Assembly: GCA_949298985.1 (NCBI GenBank) | Contig: CASFYV010000026.1 | Coordinates: 210,986 to 274,985 of the forward strand | Direction: 5' to 3' | Length of the DNA stretch: 64,000 nt | DNA from: an uncultured bacterium | Lineage (GTDB): Bacteria; Cyanobacteriota; Vampirovibrionia; Gastranaerophilales; Gastranaerophilaceae | Shown: one piece after another, positions 53,520-62,187 of the stretch | Layout of the letters: each line of letters begins with the position of its first letter | Numbering within the stretch: the stretch's first letter is position 1 | Translations under genes and position numbers: made by a program | Notes under the pieces: model-generated | Database searches by the model: none | What the model saw: only the letters and a program-made list of their open reading frames with translations | Told to the model about the DNA's origin: nothing

Positions 53520-55199
53520 TTAAATTTTATTTATAGTATCAATTTTTATAAAAGCATTATTTGTTGTTTTATCACTATCTTTATAACGGCTACCACGAGT
53601 TGCGATACCAACAACTTTATTTTCTTCATCAAAAATTGGTCCGCCACTATGTCCAGTTATAATCGGAGTATCAACACAAATATGTTCCACTGCACTTATT
53701 GCTTTGGTTCTAGTTACTTTCATCTCGCGTATATCTGGTTCAAACTCACACCCTCGTTCTGGATATCCAGCAAGAATTAATTTTGAACCAAAGGTTAACT
53801 TTGAACAATCTCCAATAGAAAATCCTTCCTTTTTGACGTCAATATCACTGTCTTTTATTTTTAATATAGCAATATCTATGTGTTTATTGTATTTTAATAT
53901 TTCTATTTCATATTCTTTTGTTGGATTTTGGAATATTTTCAAATTTTCCATTAGGACATCGTTATTATCGAATACACAATGATAACAAGTAATAAAACCA
54001 ATACCTTTTAATAAAAAAGCAGATCCTTGTTCAGAATCACTTTCTATTATCCATAGATTTTCTTTAATCACTTCTTGATAATTTTCTGGAATATGCTTAG
54101 TATTATTGTCATCAAGTTGGTTAAATTTATTCATTAATTTGGCATATATAAAATCGTTTTCACCTCTGACATTTTTAATAAAATTAATTTTTCCCCTTAA
54201 AATATTCTTAAAATTATTTTTTTTATTTGATTTATAGAAATATCTTTTAGTTGTATTTTTGGATAAATGATAAATTAGAGCTTTTTCTAATATTTCTTCC
54301 TTAGTAAACGTACTTACATATTTCTTCTTATTGATTTCCCAATTGTACAACATAGATTTTACTGTTTTTATATATTTTCTAGAGAGATTTAACTTGGTAT
54401 TAACAGTAATTCCTGTAACGCTTTGTCGATTATGCTTATTTTGAATTCTTGTCTTTTGTTTGTTTATATGAAATCCATGTTTTAAAACGCAAGAATATAA
54501 TGCTTTACCAGGCTTATGCTCAATTTCTTTAGTGTCTTCATTATAAATAATTTCTGCTATTTCTAACGGAAATTGTTTTTGATTTGTTGAAAAAGTAATA
54601 TCATCTGCATATCTTGAATAAGTACAGTGAAATACTTTTGCTAAATGAGTTAAATCATTATCTAAACTTCTGCATACGAAATTAGAAATAATAGGCGAAG
54701 TTGGTGCACCTTGTGGTGTAATATTTAATACACAACACATCTTAACTAAAAGTTTTGATATAAGTATTGAAAAATTAAAAGGTTTATTTCTAAATATACC
54801 AAAAACTCTTCCTTGATTAATTGTAAGGAAAAAATCTTCTAAGTCGATATTTAAAATTAATTTTTTGTTGAGGTGTATATTAGCATTTGTAATTATGTTT
54901 TTACTTTTTACAAACCCCTGAACAGGCTTTTTTTCATTATAAAAAAGAGACAAGATATAATTTAATTTTTTTTGTAATATTTTAAATGATCTTTTAGGTG
55001 CATATATAATACGCGTATTACCATTTTTTTTTAATATTTTAAATTTTAGATACCTATCTTTATCCTGTTGAATGTTTAACCAATAGTACAAATGCCCAGT
55101 TTTTACTTCTAATATATCAGCGAGTTCTGCAAAACTTTTTATTTGCAGAAATTTTTCTTTTAATTCTTTATCTGTATGCTTTGTGAATAATTTTTTCAT
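53520..55199 (-). CDS. Retron reverse transcriptase fused to a trypsin-like serine protease
   Basis: A 559-residue fusion. The RT part (about 1-310) has the retron-specific NAxxH at N105-H109, TPQGAPTSPIISN, catalytic YADD at 197-200, and the retron VTG motif at 261-263 (SVTGITVNTKLNLSRKYI). A linker leads to a trypsin-like domain (about 375-559) with a full triad: H407 (GFITCYHC), D442 (HIDIAILKI) and S518 (ITGHSGGPIFD). A retron RNA gene with a1/a2 repeats lies directly upstream. The RT would make msDNA; the protease is the likely effector of an anti-phage or abortive response. Protease-fused retrons are known but little studied. It shares the island with a Mu-type module. Confidence 0.88.
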   Translation of the reverse strand: MKKLFTKHTDKELKEKFLQIKSFAELADILEVKTGHLYYWLNIQQDKDRYLKFKILKKNGNTRIIYAPKRSFKILQKKLNYILSLFYNEKKPVQGFVKSKNIITNANIHLNKKLILNIDLEDFFLTINQGRVFGIFRNKPFNFSILISKLLVKMCCVLNITPQGAPTSPIISNFVCRSLDNDLTHLAKVFHCTYSRYADDITFSTNQKQFPLEIAEIIYNEDTKEIEHKPGKALYSCVLKHGFHINKQKTRIQNKHNRQSVTGITVNTKLNLSRKYIKTVKSMLYNWEINKKKYVSTFTKEEILEKALIYHLSKNTTKRYFYKSNKKNNFKNILRGKINFIKNVRGENDFIYAKLMNKFNQLDDNNTKHIPENYQEVIKENLWIIESDSEQGSAFLLKGIGFITCYHCVFDNNDVLMENLKIFQNPTKEYEIEILKYNKHIDIAILKIKDSDIDVKKEGFSIGDCSKLTFGSKLILAGYPERGCEFEPDIREMKVTRTKAISAVEHICVDTPIITGHSGGPIFDEENKVVGIATRGSRYKDSDKTTNNAFIKIDTINKI

Positions 55200-55208
55200 A
55201 ATTATAAC

Positions 55209-55329
55209 GGTATATAGCCCTATTTACCTGGACGTGTGAACCCAAAGAGTCAAGTGTCCGCTTTATTTAATGCAACTTTTTCAAAATCATTGCGATATAC
55301 ACAACGAAAAATTAATTGGACTATATACC
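55209..55329 (-). ncRNA. Retron msr-msd RNA gene
   Basis: Read on the minus strand, GGTATATAGTCC (55329-55318, a1) and GGGCTATATACC (55220-55209, a2) form a 12-bp duplex with one G-U pair enclosing 121 nt. Between them are a clean msr-type hairpin (7-bp stem 55300-55306 with 55288-55294, 5-nt loop) and an msd-like region closed by GGAC/GTCC (55259-55256 with 55233-55230). An extended -10 ends 8 nt before a1. The reverse transcriptase ATG (55199) is 9 nt after a2. Confidence 0.8.
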
Positions 55330-55337
55330 TTATGAGA

Positions 55338-55346
55338 ATTATACCA
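55338..55346 (-). promoter_or_regulatory. Retron promoter (extended -10)
   Basis: Minus strand TGG-TATAAT, hexamer 55343-55338, predicting +1 at about 55331-55330, immediately before the a1 repeat. It lies between the Mor-like gene and the retron RNA. Confidence 0.6.
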
Positions 55347-55355
55347 TAAAGTTAT

Positions 55356-55670
55356 TTAAAAAATTTTTTTGTGTTCAACAAATTCTTTAATAACCTTGTA
55401 TACATATCTTGTGGTGGTCTCGCAAGCTAACACAAGTTTATTAATTGTATATTTAGTTCCATCAAAATTATCTATAATATATTGTTTTTTGTATTTCTGA
55501 TTACAATGAGCATGGATTGAAAATTTTTGCCCTGCAGCATTGAACATTAATTTTTTAGTTGCTTCCAAGCCAATAATAGAACACAAAAACTTTAAATCAT
55601 CTGTTGGTAAATTCTCTTCAGTTATGTATTTTGCCCATACCGGCTCTTCTGTTTTGCAATTTCTAACCAT
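55356..55670 (-). CDS. Mor-like transcription activator
   Basis: A 104-residue protein resembling the Mor/C activators of Mu-like phages: LCSIIGLEATKKLMFNAAGQKFSIHA is the dimerisation part, and KKQYIIDNFDGTKYTINKLVLACETTTRYVYKVIKEFVE the helix-turn-helix (variant of IRxxFDGxNxxELAxxxxLSxxxVYRII). It is divergent from the transposase gene across three CGGAAC sites and could regulate both that and the retron downstream. It may instead be a repressor. Confidence 0.65.
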   Translation of the reverse strand: MVRNCKTEEPVWAKYITEENLPTDDLKFLCSIIGLEATKKLMFNAAGQKFSIHAHCNQKYKKQYIIDNFDGTKYTINKLVLACETTTRYVYKVIKEFVEHKKIF

Positions 55671-55698
55671 ATTACTCCTTTTCTCTATTATAGTACAA

Positions 55699-55730
55699 AC
55701 GGAACCAACAATGGTTCCATTTTGTTCCGT
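55699..55730. promoter_or_regulatory. Operator-like inverted CGGAAC sites
   Basis: ACGGAACC then GGTTCC (6 bp apart) and GTTCCGT form nested inverted repeats (sites at 55700-55705, 55713-55718 and 55724-55729) between the divergent Mor-like and transposase genes. Confidence 0.6.
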
Positions 55731-55887
55731 TTGGAGAAATTTTCTTTATCACAAAATTTTTGCCTTTTCAATATTAGCAAAACAATGTTTTATCAGCATT
55801 GAAGAAGTCAAAAAAGATGTGTTTCGATATGGATACATTAACTACACTTTGTACGGCAACAGAGTTAATCTGAGAGAGGAGAAAAAT

Positions 55888-57855
55888 ATGCAAACTTCAA
55901 ACGCTGACTGGATTACAACTAAAGAACTTGCTGAAATTAAAGGAGTATCTGAAAGAGCTGTTAGAAAAGCTATAAGTAACAATAAATATGTAATCAGAAA
56001 ATGCTCTAAATCTTACGAAATTTTGGTAACATCTTTAGAAGAAAATGTTAGAGAAAAAATAACAGCTAGTAAAGAAAATTTGCCACAAGTAACTAATAAT
56101 TCATATATTGTTCCTGAAATACAAAAGAAATTAGCTTTAGCCAAATATGATTTAATAAAAAAATGGGATGAGTTTAGAAAGGATAAGAAAAATAAAACAA
56201 TAGCAGGAAAAGATTTCCTTGATGCATATAATCATAATTGTATTTGCGAAGAATTGTTCAATGTAGTAGGTAAAGTTGCAATAGGAACAATTTATGAATG
56301 GCATAAAAAACTTCGTACCTATAATGATGATTGGCATTGTTTAATTAATAATTACACTTTTGGTGAAAAGACCAGAAAAACATTAATGAAACCTGAAGAG
56401 GAAGCCGAATTTCTTAAAAACCTGTTACATCCTAATCAATTAAATATAGGAAAAGCAATCAAACTAACAAAGTTGGCATTAACACAACGAGGTTTTAAAA
56501 ATTTGTGTTGCGACCTTACGTATAGAAGATTTGCCAATAATTATAAAAATGAGCATTATAATACTTGGGTAGAAGCAAGAGAAGGTAACAAGGCTCTTCA
56601 CGATAAAGTTCTGCCATATATAACAAGAGACATTTCAAAACTTGAAGTCGGGGATGTACTTATTGGTGATGGACACAGATTATCATTTTTTGTTAAACAT
56701 CCATATACCGGTAAACCTATAAGACCAATGATGGTAGCATACCAAGATTGGAAATCGGGAGGCTTTGTTGGTTTTGAAATAATGCTGGAAGAAAATACGC
56801 AATGTATTGCAAGTGCATTAAGAAATGCAATCATAAATTTAGGGAAAGTTCCGAAATTTGTTTATCAAGATAACGGGAAAGCCTTTAAAGCAAAATATTT
56901 TATAGAAAATGGGCTAAGCGGTTTATTTACTAATCTTGGAATTCAACCTGTTTATGCAAAACCATATAACGCAAAAGCAAAACCAATAGAAAGGTTGTTT
57001 CGAGAATTACAAGATAGCTGTGAAGTGTTACTTCCTTCTTATACTGGTACAAGTATTATTAAAAAGCCTGCCCCATTAAAAAGGAATGAAAAATTACACA
57101 AATCTCTTTATAAAGTTAATGTTCCAACTCTTGAGCAAGTAGTAAATTTTATTGGGAATTGGGTACAGAAATATCATTATGAGCAACCTTGTCCTCATAT
57201 AGCTGGAGAAACGATTGGTAAGGTTCTTGAAAGCGGTAAAGGGGAAGGCGTTAATATAGAAACATTAGACGATCTTATGATGGTAAGAGAAATAAAGAAA
57301 ATTTACAGGAATGGCATTTTATTCTTAAAAAATAACTATTATGACGAAGCTTTATTTGGATATAAAAAAGAAGTGATTATTAAATACAGCTTGTTCAATT
57401 TGAGTTCAATTAAAGTTTATAAATTAAATGGTGAATTTATATGTGAAGCTAAAAGAATTGAGCCAATACATCCATTGGCAAATTACTTAGGTGAAGTGAA
57501 AGATATAGAAGAGCTTAAGCAAAAAACAAGGATAAAAAAGAAATTAGAAAAACAGACAGAGCAAGAATATATAAACCAAATAAAACGTAATCAAGTTCAT
57601 ACCCCATTATTAACAATGGATTTAATTGAGAAGCAGAAAGAGGATGAAATAAATGATTTTAAATTAGCAATAAAAGAAGAAATTCAAGCAGATGATTTTA
57701 ACGGTTGTTTTAATACAAGATTTGAAAAGTATGAATACCTAATGAAACAAGATAAGTTAACTAAAAAAGAACAAGAATGGATTTTGGAATACAAATCAAC
57801 AAGTGAATATGAGCAAATATATGGTGACGATAATAAGGAGGTTTTTAATGCATAA
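55888..57855 (+). CDS. Mu-type DDE transposase (MuA-like)
   Basis: A 655-residue protein. An N-terminal winged helix (WITTKELAEIKGVSERAVRKAI, residues 8-30) is followed by helical end-binding domains (about 80-245) and an RNase H-fold core. The triad is D261 (IGDGH), D328 (YQDNG) and E368 (KPIERLF). D261-D328 spacing is 67 residues, equal to D269-D336 of MuA. A beta-barrel-like region (375-550) and a helical C-terminus that could contact MuB follow. AGGAG sets the start at 55888; the frame is open for more than 100 codons upstream, but without a start signal. The stop overlaps the ATPase gene by 8 bp. Confidence 0.88.
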   Translation: MQTSNADWITTKELAEIKGVSERAVRKAISNNKYVIRKCSKSYEILVTSLEENVREKITASKENLPQVTNNSYIVPEIQKKLALAKYDLIKKWDEFRKDKKNKTIAGKDFLDAYNHNCICEELFNVVGKVAIGTIYEWHKKLRTYNDDWHCLINNYTFGEKTRKTLMKPEEEAEFLKNLLHPNQLNIGKAIKLTKLALTQRGFKNLCCDLTYRRFANNYKNEHYNTWVEAREGNKALHDKVLPYITRDISKLEVGDVLIGDGHRLSFFVKHPYTGKPIRPMMVAYQDWKSGGFVGFEIMLEENTQCIASALRNAIINLGKVPKFVYQDNGKAFKAKYFIENGLSGLFTNLGIQPVYAKPYNAKAKPIERLFRELQDSCEVLLPSYTGTSIIKKPAPLKRNEKLHKSLYKVNVPTLEQVVNFIGNWVQKYHYEQPCPHIAGETIGKVLESGKGEGVNIETLDDLMMVREIKKIYRNGILFLKNNYYDEALFGYKKEVIIKYSLFNLSSIKVYKLNGEFICEAKRIEPIHPLANYLGEVKDIEELKQKTRIKKKLEKQTEQEYINQIKRNQVHTPLLTMDLIEKQKEDEINDFKLAIKEEIQADDFNGCFNTRFEKYEYLMKQDKLTKKEQEWILEYKSTSEYEQIYGDDNKEVFNA

Positions 57856-58537
57856 ATTATTTGTTAAAACACGTAATGTTAAAAATTTTATTGATTTAAT
57901 GAACAATCTTATAGATAAATCAAATGAAGTCCCAAAGATGGGATTAATCTATGGTGATCCTGGTTTAGGAAAAAGTCGAACAGCAGTTTGGTGGGCAACA
58001 CAAAATGATGCGGTCTATGTAAGAGCTCAAAATAATATGACAAGTCATGGGATATTGGAAAAAGTTGTGGAAGATTTAGGAGAAGCACCTTCTAAAAAAT
58101 CTACAGAATTAATGAAACAATGTATTGCCCATTTAAGACTTCATCCACAGATAGTTATTGTTGATGAAATTGATTATCTAATAGGTCATTCCAGAACAAT
58201 TGAAACTTTGAGGGATTTACACGATTTAACGGGTGCTCCAATTGTCCTGATAGGAATGCATGAATCAAAAACAAAACTTGGTAAATACAGACATTTGTAT
58301 GACAGAATTTCTGAAATTGTCGAATTTAAACCGTTTTCTAAAGAAGATATGGACATTATTGTAGAAGAATTATCAGAAATAAAAATAACAGACGAGGCTA
58401 AAGAAATATTTTTTGAAAAAACAAATCGTTTTAGACAAGTAATTAAGGGGATTGCTTTACTTGAAAATATAGCTAAAACAAATGGGTTGAATAAAATTGA
58501 TGTTAAACAAGTGAAAGGATTAAACATTGAAAAATAA
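57848..58537 (+). CDS. MuB-like AAA+ ATPase
   Basis: A 229-residue protein. Walker A is GDPGLGKS (36-43), Walker B IVIVDEID (102-109), then a sensor-1 region (APIVLIGMHESK). It lacks the N-terminal helix-turn-helix of phage MuB and is shorter (MuB has 312 residues). MuB-type ATPases form filaments on target DNA and deliver it to the transposase. AAGGAGG precedes the ATG. It overlaps the transposase and the next gene. Confidence 0.85.
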   Translation: MHKLFVKTRNVKNFIDLMNNLIDKSNEVPKMGLIYGDPGLGKSRTAVWWATQNDAVYVRAQNNMTSHGILEKVVEDLGEAPSKKSTELMKQCIAHLRLHPQIVIVDEIDYLIGHSRTIETLRDLHDLTGAPIVLIGMHESKTKLGKYRHLYDRISEIVEFKPFSKEDMDIIVEELSEIKITDEAKEIFFEKTNRFRQVIKGIALLENIAKTNGLNKIDVKQVKGLNIEK

Positions 58538-60173
58538 AGATTTAATAATAAAAGTAGCAAGAAGATTAGATAAATTTAATCTTGATGAAATAATTGTAGT
58601 ATCTGAACTTCAAGAACAAGAAGTGAAAGAAATTTTATCTGATTTAATTAAAGAACAGGTAATTATTAAAAGTAGTAACAAGTATTTTTTTAATAATAAA
58701 AGAAATAATGAGCAAAACGAAACATTATCTACAAAAAACAATACTCTTAAACCTATTATTCTTGAAGAAGAGGAAGGTTATGAGGAACTACTAAAATATA
58801 ATGAAGATGTTCAAAATAAGATAAAAAGATATGTCGCAGCGATAAATTTTGTAATTAATGCTGGGAAAGGTAATTTAAAACGTGTGGTAGAATTATTTAA
58901 TGAAACTTCAGGCTTAAAGCGAGTTCCATATTCAATTTTAGTAAAACTTCTTCATAACTATAAAATGTATGGGTTTAAAGGCATATTACCTAAATACCAT
59001 AATCATGGTGAAAGCCCTATTCCAGATGAATTATACACGTGTTTTAAAAATTTTTATCTAACAAAAGAAAAATTAAGTGCCAAAGAAGCCCTATATCGTG
59101 CACAAAAGTTATTACACGATGAGCAAAGAATTGAACAACCTTATGCATATAACTTAAACTCTTTTACAAGAAAAATTAAAACGGATTTTACGGAAGAACA
59201 AATTAAATACTTTAGAAATAATGTAAAACCACTAAAAGCTAAAATTTCTAATGATGAAAATGATGAACCGCTTGATATGGAATTTAAGAATGCCGCCAGA
59301 ATTTATCTTAATCGATTAAAAATAGAAAATAAGCAAGAAAAATTATTGCATGAGAAAACTTATTACAAAAATCATCTGAAAGAATATTTTGACAATTTAA
59401 CTATTCGAGAAATTACGCCCAAAGCTGTTGCTAAGTATAAACAAAGTATGTTTGATAAAGGGTTTAAATTAGTATCTGTGAATCAATATATTTTACTTTT
59501 AAAAGCTATAATAAGAGGTGTTTGCCCAAAAATAAACAATTTAGTAACAAGAGAGGATAAGGATCGTAGAAATGCCTATGCACTAGATATGAATATTCTA
59601 ACTGAAGATGAAATTCTAAAATTACTCAATATATGTAAATTGAAATACCCTGAAGCCTATCCTATAATTTATATTTCATTATCAACAGGAGCTAGTGTTC
59701 CTGAATTATTGGGATTAACTTGGGATAGGGTAGACTTTGAAGAAAATACAATATTTTTAAAATACTTTCTATATGATGAACGTTTAATTACAAATAGAAG
59801 TGGTACTTCAAAACGAAAATTAAAAATTGATAAAATGATGACTGAGATTTTGAAAGAAAAGTATAAAGCGACAAAACCTTTACCTGCTGATTTTGTTTTT
59901 AGATTTACTTCTCCTAAACTACCACAACAATATTTTGAAAATGTAGTATTAAATGGTTTATCCAAGAAATTGAAAATTCAAAAACTTTATCCAAGTGATT
60001 TACAACATAACTTTACTAATTTATGCCTTAAGCAAAAAATCCCTTTTACATATATCCAAAAATCATTAGGGTATTTTGGTATTATAAACTTTGTTAAAAT
60101 ATATCGAAATCTAATAGAACAGTCTGAAGAAAAATACTATAATCCGTTAGAAAATTTAAACCCTCTAAAATGA
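58527..60173 (+). CDS. MuA-like domain fused to a catalytically eroded tyrosine recombinase
   Basis: A 548-residue protein, TTG start, overlapping the ATPase gene by 11 bp. Residues 95-240 (ENVQNKIKRYVAAINFVI... PYAYNLNSFTRKIKTDF...) resemble the helical end-binding domains of the adjacent transposase. Residues 254-335 are a core-binding SAM-like domain and 355-535 a phage-integrase fold: STGASVPELLGLTWDRVDF, DLQHNFTNLCL, SLGYFGIINFVKIYRNL. Catalytic Arg I is S390, the HxxR pair is S490/Q493, and the LGH histidine is Y516; the tyrosine (Y526) remains. Normal recombination chemistry is therefore unlikely. It may act as a DNA-binding target or end selector. Confidence 0.78.
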   Translation: MKNKDLIIKVARRLDKFNLDEIIVVSELQEQEVKEILSDLIKEQVIIKSSNKYFFNNKRNNEQNETLSTKNNTLKPIILEEEEGYEELLKYNEDVQNKIKRYVAAINFVINAGKGNLKRVVELFNETSGLKRVPYSILVKLLHNYKMYGFKGILPKYHNHGESPIPDELYTCFKNFYLTKEKLSAKEALYRAQKLLHDEQRIEQPYAYNLNSFTRKIKTDFTEEQIKYFRNNVKPLKAKISNDENDEPLDMEFKNAARIYLNRLKIENKQEKLLHEKTYYKNHLKEYFDNLTIREITPKAVAKYKQSMFDKGFKLVSVNQYILLLKAIIRGVCPKINNLVTREDKDRRNAYALDMNILTEDEILKLLNICKLKYPEAYPIIYISLSTGASVPELLGLTWDRVDFEENTIFLKYFLYDERLITNRSGTSKRKLKIDKMMTEILKEKYKATKPLPADFVFRFTSPKLPQQYFENVVLNGLSKKLKIQKLYPSDLQHNFTNLCLKQKIPFTYIQKSLGYFGIINFVKIYRNLIEQSEEKYYNPLENLNPLK

Positions 60174-60192
60174 ACCCTAAGCGGTTCATTTT
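60167..60192 (+). terminator. Intrinsic terminator of the transposition operon
   Basis: AAAATGAACC/GGTTCATTTT stem with loop CTAAGC and a T-run, overlapping the last codon of the recombinase-like gene. Confidence 0.8.
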
Positions 60193-60265
60193 TTATTTTG
60201 ATATAAAACTATATAAATTAAATTTTATAACCCTTAATGACGGAGTTGAACACTTTTTGAACGCT

Positions 60266-60499
60266 TTAAGATTGAGGTTGAATATTACCTTCCGGATAAT
60301 TTATAAAATATGCATTTAAAGTATCAGAATCTTGTCTAAGATTATGAATAATAGGAGTAATATTTCTAAGCTCTTCGTATTCTTGTTGTTTTTGACAGAA
60401 GTAATCAAGCACAACCGTTGTGTTGTAAATCCGCTCTGCTAATTTTTCTAACTCCCTAAAATCTTTTTGTTTAATGCGATATTTCTTACTTTTACTCAT
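60266..60499 (-). CDS. Small uncharacterised helical protein
   Basis: A 77-residue basic then acidic protein (SKSKKYRIKQKDFRELEKLAERIYNTTVVLDYFCQKQQEYEELRNITPIIHNL), one long helix with a break, no known family. AAGGAGG lies 5 nt before the ATG, so translation is likely. It is divergent from the methyltransferase gene and could be a control protein of the restriction-modification cluster or a late element gene. Confidence 0.55.
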   Translation of the reverse strand: MSKSKKYRIKQKDFRELEKLAERIYNTTVVLDYFCQKQQEYEELRNITPIIHNLRQDSDTLNAYFINYPEGNIQPQS

Positions 60500-60629
60500 A
60501 CGACCTCCTTTTTAGGTGTCGTATTCATCACTTAAAGCTATAATAAAATCAAGTTTTGTTATCTACACAAAACAACATAATCAAACTTTTTCAAATTATT
60601 TAAGTTATTATTAAATAAAGGAGAAAAAG

Positions 60630-61358
60630 ATGTACGATTTAAAACTTGGAGATTGTTTTAAGCTATTAGATGAAATTCCTGATAAGTCAGTTGATTTAAT
60701 TTTAACTGATCCGCCATATAATATTGCAAAATATTCAACTGGAAATATTGATTTGCCAGGACGTTCCGCATTAAATAATGATTTAGGCGATTGGGATAAA
60801 AAAGAAATTGAACCCAAAGATTTATTAGAAAACTTTAAAAGAATTATTAAACCGAAAGGAAATATTTTTATTTTTACAACCTATAACCAAATAGGAAAAT
60901 GGCATGAAGTTTTTGACCCAGAATTTGATACCTTTCAATTTATGGTTTGGCACAAAACAAATCCTGCACCAAAAATTTATAAAAATGGATTTCTAAATAG
61001 TTGTGAATTAATAGTATGTCTTTGGAATAAAGGTCATAATTGGAATTTTAGTAATCAAAAAGAAATGCATAATTTTATTGAAACTCCGATATGTATGCAA
61101 CCAGAAAGATTAAAATCACCAAAACATCCAGCTCAAAAGCCTTTAAAGCTACTTGAGCATATAATTAAAATAGCTTCAAATGAAGGGGATACCATACTAG
61201 ATCCGTTTATGGGTGTTGGATCAACAGGTATTGCTGCTTGTAAATTAAATAGGGACTTTATAGGTATTGAAATTGAAAAAGAATACTTTGATGCTGCAAA
61301 CAAAAGATTTCAAGACTATAAATGTAAAATAAAAGAATATGCTATGAACAGCTTCTAA
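60630..61358 (+). CDS. DNA methyltransferase, beta-class (N6-adenine or N4-cytosine)
   Basis: A 242-residue enzyme. The catalytic TDPPY is at 26-30, before the AdoMet-binding DPFMGVGSTG at 191-200, which is the order of beta-class enzymes such as DpnA. The target-recognition region is between them. AAGGAG precedes the ATG. It converges with the endonuclease gene (17-bp overlap). It is probably a modification enzyme of the restriction cluster. Confidence 0.88.
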   Translation: MYDLKLGDCFKLLDEIPDKSVDLILTDPPYNIAKYSTGNIDLPGRSALNNDLGDWDKKEIEPKDLLENFKRIIKPKGNIFIFTTYNQIGKWHEVFDPEFDTFQFMVWHKTNPAPKIYKNGFLNSCELIVCLWNKGHNWNFSNQKEMHNFIETPICMQPERLKSPKHPAQKPLKLLEHIIKIASNEGDTILDPFMGVGSTGIAACKLNRDFIGIEIEKEYFDAANKRFQDYKCKIKEYAMNSF

Positions 61359-62187
61359 TCATTTCATTCAGTTTATCATTCAAGTTAATTTGATGTATAG
61401 CTTCATTATAAATTCTAGTAAATTCGTTAAAATCAATACCTTCAGGTAAAATTTCATTCCAAAAGGCGGAACCTACTAAGAACATATGTGGATACTGTAG
61501 ATATTTTTTGATAGAACCTGACCAAGTTCTACCTTCTCCATCTTTGTGGTAAATTGTGGCAAAATATGGTTTTGTTTTTCTGTAATTTAAGCCTGTATAA
61601 ATTGTCAACAACTTTTTTGCATTTGATGGAGCATTACTGCTGTCAAGATTTCCTCCGGCTTTAATCTCCATAATATTTAACTCATCACCATCCCAAAAAG
61701 CTAAATCAACTGGTTTAGTATGTATCTCATTTGATATTGGTAATTCTCCATCAAGAAGTTCCAAAATACTTTCATGATTAACAGAACAGCAAACTTTTTT
61801 TCTACTATCGCCTTCGCATCTCGTCATGAATTCGGCAATTTTACCTTGCAATTCAGGATTATTCATATCAACATTTGAAACAATGATTTGTTCATGTTCA
61901 TTAGGATTCTGAACATTGTGTTCTAACTGGTGTGGATTAACAATTTGTGGAACATTTTCTGCTCCGTATCTTAATTTTGCAACCTCTTTTGCAACTTTTT
62001 GTATTGAATTACCACTTTTAGACTCAAAACTACTAACAAAAACCATGTGAGCAGACATTAACGGGTCCAGCTCTTTTAATAGAAAATTATGTTGTTTTGC
62101 TTTAAAATTCGTTATGAAATCACTTTGAATTTTTTCTATTAAAGATGAAAATTCATTTTCTACTATTTGAAATATCCTATCTCTCAC
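61342..62187 (-). CDS. Type II restriction endonuclease, TdeIII-like
   Basis: A 281-residue protein with a PD-(D/E)xK core: [23 protein letters not shown] with D161, E174 and K176. The surrounding block [31 protein letters not shown] looks like the TdeIII family, whose members are stand-alone type II enzymes; specificity cannot be read. It overlaps the HNH gene by 11 bp and the methyltransferase gene by 17 bp, so nuclease and modification genes are tightly packed. Confidence 0.72.
   Translation of the reverse strand: MRDRIFQIVENEFSSLIEKIQSDFITNFKAKQHNFLLKELDPLMSAHMVFVSSFESKSGNSIQKVAKEVAKLRYGAENVPQIVNPHQLEHNVQNPNEHEQIIVSNVDMNNPELQGKIAEFMTRCEGDSRKKVCCSVNHESILELLDGELPISNEIHTKPVDLAFWDGDELNIMEIKAGGNLDSSNAPSNAKKLLTIYTGLNYRKTKPYFATIYHKDGEGRTWSGSIKKYLQYPHMFLVGSAFWNEILPEGIDFNEFTRIYNEAIHQINLNDKLNEMIRSCS

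Noticed and set aside
53108..53520. Integrative element with an att site in tRNA-Phe
   Set aside because: No second copy of the tRNA-Phe 3' end was seen downstream in the window, and the recombinase seems inactive.
58527..60173. Active site-specific integrase
   Set aside because: Arg I, the HxxR residues and the LGH histidine are replaced; only the tyrosine remains.
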